Source: Cladophialophora immunda | Taxonomy: Eukaryota; Ascomycota; Eurotiomycetes; Chaetothyriales; Herpotrichiellaceae | Direction of reading: 5' to 3' | NCBI RefSeq assembly: GCF_000835495.1 | Contig: NW_015622544.1 | Coordinates: 2,074,855 to 2,138,854 of the forward strand | Length of the DNA: 64,000 nt | Shown: piece by piece, positions 61,601-64,000 of the stretch | Layout of the letters: each line of letters opens with the position of its first letter | Numbering within the stretch: the first letter of the stretch is position 1 | Program-made: the position numbers and the translations under genes | Notes under the pieces: generated by a model | Seen by the model: the letters and a program-made list of their open reading frames with translations, nothing else | Database searches by the model: none | What the model was told of the DNA's origin: nothing

Positions 61601-64000
61601 CACTTGCCAGCAGTGTGCGATGATCTGGGGGTGTCCATGGCATAGAAGCCAACATGTCCCTTGTAGGACAGACGTCGAAACTTTCATGGTGGTGGCGAAC
61701 GGGCCATCCCCAAAGAAGATTCTAAGGCTTTGCCTCATCTCTCATCCCACAATTGGTGCCATGGTTTTGAAAGCCGGCCTCCGGTTTTACTGGAAGAGAG
61801 ACCTGTCCATCATACTCGTAAGGTCTGGGGTTGGCATTCTTGTGAGAGTGGCGATCAGTGAATTAAGGCTGAGCCAGCATTTGCCACCGCCAATCGTATA
61901 GACCAACGTCAACAGCAATGCTCGTGATCGACATATCGCTGCTATCCATTGTCGCCCTGACTTTCAGGGAGCTGTACTAACCCAGAAACAAGCTGTCCGG
62001 CAAGGAAGAAAGCGGGCAGCCTTGGTGAGGCTGAGCAGCAATATGCGGCTGGGGCTTCAAATACAATACAGCGAATAGTGACACTCGAGACTGTGCTTGT
62101 TATTGCGGATCGTGAGGTTCCACGACGGTCTCTGCGCACAGGAGACAGGATCAGCTCTTGTTGACAGCGAGCCACACTCCTCACGGAAGGAGAAGAGAGA
62201 AGAAGTCAAAAGAGCGTGGCGAGCTGAGCGGCTACGAGATATGCTGCTAGCTCTCGGTTGCAGCAGCTGAATGCAGACGACGGAAAAATAGGTTTTCCCG
62301 AATTGCTAAACGAACTGGGTGCGCAAAAGGACTGTCCGGGAGGCTTCGGCGCGTTCCGAAGCTCACCAGCCACGTGCTGCGGCTGTGCTGCTGTGGCGCT
62401 GAAGCTAGAAGCTGTCCTAGAATGTATTAGCACTAGCTCAAAGGCTGGCGCGCTCGACCGAGACTTTTCTCTCGACGACAACTCAGATTCACGTTGTACT
62501 TGAGTCTCTATCCATCGGCGACAACATTGACTGCAACTTCATATGGAGTAGCTGTGCATGGAAATATCAAGCCTCGTTGTACTCTTTACAAACAGCCTGC
62601 TTCAGGGTGACGATCACTCCAGGCCTTTCTCGACACCATGCCTGGGATCCACATGTCAGGAAAGTTGGTCACGGTCTGCATTTGAGAAAGGCCAACGAGT
62701 ATGATATCTAGAGGAGTGAGGCTACACCAATGGATTTCTTGGAGTCGAAAGCGCTGCTGCTTGCAATTCCGGGACCATTTTGCGCCTGGAAACACACTCA
62801 GACTCTGTGGATGCATCAAGTTGGACCAGCAAGACGCCAGCCTTGTGCGTCGCTCACGCCATCTTCGAATTCACAACTCTTGGGTAACCACAGGCCAGGA
62901 ATAAGCCCACTCAACTTGTTTCCGTGCATCCTCTGTTGGTCAGGATGAAGACGTCCCTAAGGCACACCATAGACGCTTGTCTCAACGATGACTGGGTTGC
63001 TACCATCCGGTAAGGAAAGGAGAGTTCGTGTTACGACTCCCACAGCCTCTTCAGAAGACAGTCTTCTGGGCGTCTTGGCACCTGAGTACAGATCTTGATA
63101 GACAAGGAGATTCAGGTTTTGTTGGTATGTCCCTCCCTTCTACTTCTTACATTCATCGCACAGTACAGAGCAGCCAATTCTTTTCCGCCGCCGAGTTCTC
63201 TAGACCCGCTCAGGTAAGTAAAGAAGACGCTACTCGCCCAATATGTACAACTCGCAGGCGGATAGCCTTCATGAATCGGGAGGAGAGAACAGCTTGATGT
63301 GAAGCACAATTCATTCATCGACAGACCAAGGCGGATGCTCCTGGCACTAGGATCGACTACACGGCAAGGTGAGCACGTGCGACAACATCCAATCCAGGGA
63401 TTGCTTCCTCTCCTTCCACTCGGCAGAGAGCCGCACCATCGAGAGGCAGCCTCCAGAGGTGACCACAGCACCACGACTCAGCATGTCCCCGTGGTGCCAT
63501 CAGATGTACGCTATCGACCTCACAAGGGATGCTACAATGGCTAAGGCTCACTGAGCAATGTCCGAGGATGCAGCCCGGCAGATCAGAGCACGGGAGAAAT
63601 ATCTCAGCACGCACGCAAGCCGCTTAGGAAGGCTAGTCCCAAGGTCACATGCATCGAATCAGGATGCACGGATTTGTGGGATCGGAGGCTTTAGTGCGGC
63701 CTGATAGGCTGGATAGCCCTTAGTTTCGGCGGTCACGCTCCCATTGGTTCAAGCTGGACGTAGTGCCTGCCTGCTCAGTTCTTTCGGGGGTCATCATGCT
63801 CCCCCTCCACCCTTCTCTCGTTTCCCTCCCTTCCCTCCCTCCTTTATGTTATATTGCGTTGGTCCTGCACCAGATGCAGGGCTTGTCGCCGTCATCCGGA
63901 CCATCTGTTTGCCATCATTTCCAAGCTTTGGAGCGTTGCAACTATTCTTATAGTCGAGCCATTGATATCGATGAGACCCAGTAGCGGCGTCCCGCCGGAT
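58633..64000. other. Gene-free right end (5.4 kb)
   Basis: No recognisable gene, RNA, transposon ORF or terminal repeat was found on either strand. The longest frames (59836-60315 and 60683-61396, both minus) have irregular composition and no motif. The base composition is not AT-rich, so strong RIP-type decay is not apparent. A short plus-strand frame at 62258-62503 has a faint resemblance to fungal Zn-cluster regulator tails, too weak to call. It may be a large intergenic region, an unrecognised ncRNA locus or an old eroded insertion. Confidence 0.55.

Noticed and set aside
62206..62503. Short frames with faint resemblance to a fungal Zn-cluster regulator tail
   Set aside because: Less than 85 codons, no ATG at the start, no Zn2Cys6 motif nearby; resemblance rests on scattered Cys and Leu.

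Overview
This window is nuclear DNA of a filamentous ascomycete (Pezizomycotina). The gene set and protein style fit Eurotiomycetes, perhaps a chaetothyrialean black yeast or relative, but that placement is inference. The evidence is short introns with fungal GT...AG signals and CTGAC/CTAAC-type branch sites, a HET-domain gene, a GPI-anchored yapsin-like protease, an LtrA-domain protein, and housekeeping genes in their fungal forms (Ku70 with SAP, Cla4 with PH, CRIB and kinase domains, Pbn1, Sqt1, Rix1, Ypp1). No tRNA, rRNA, CRISPR array or intact transposon was recognised.

Layout, left to right. A HET-domain gene runs off the left edge (1-2107, minus). It is followed by two tiny single-pass membrane ORFs (2420-3132), a His-rich signal-peptide/one-TM protein and a ferric reductase (4119-7510), a six-exon glycogenin (8366-11093), an HLTF/Rad5-like HIRAN-SNF2-RING protein (12539-15503) and Rix1 (15997-18312), all on the minus strand. 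Divergent from Rix1 is the Ypp1/TTC7 protein (18739-22539), then a GPI aspartic protease (23893-25359). Next come an acid-lipase-type hydrolase (26353-28659, minus) and Ku70 (29320-31422, minus), with ferrochelatase (31829-33130, plus) divergent from Ku70. A GC-rich SDR (33489-34661, minus) and a mitochondrial PPR-like protein (34986-38117, minus) follow. The PPR-like gene is divergent from LtrA (38728-40520, plus), which converges on an MFS transporter (41176-43054, minus). Cla4 (44484-47285, minus), Sqt1 (49625-51046, plus), an SDR lacking the YxxxK motif (52156-52935, plus), an FSH-type serine hydrolase (53481-54356, plus), Sec12 (54631-56574, minus) and Pbn1 (57028-58632, plus) complete the genes. 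From 58633 to 64000 I see no convincing gene.

The window is mostly core cell biology: ribosome assembly (Rix1, Sqt1), membrane and secretory function (Ypp1, Sec12, Pbn1), polarity signalling (Cla4), DNA repair (Ku70, HLTF-like), iron and heme (ferric reductase, ferrochelatase) and storage carbon (glycogenin). No biosynthetic cluster is apparent. Several gene models had to be rebuilt across introns that split them into separate open frames. These are glycogenin, Ypp1 with a 6-nt initiator exon, Cla4 with a 23-nt first exon, LtrA, the MFS gene with a hidden last exon, Ku70, the HLTF-like gene, the first SDR and the HET gene. All spliced models keep the reading frame by arithmetic.

The least-explained items are the His-rich membrane protein beside the ferric reductase, the paired membrane microproteins beside the HET gene, the SDR without catalytic Tyr/Lys, and the 5.4-kb gene-free right end.
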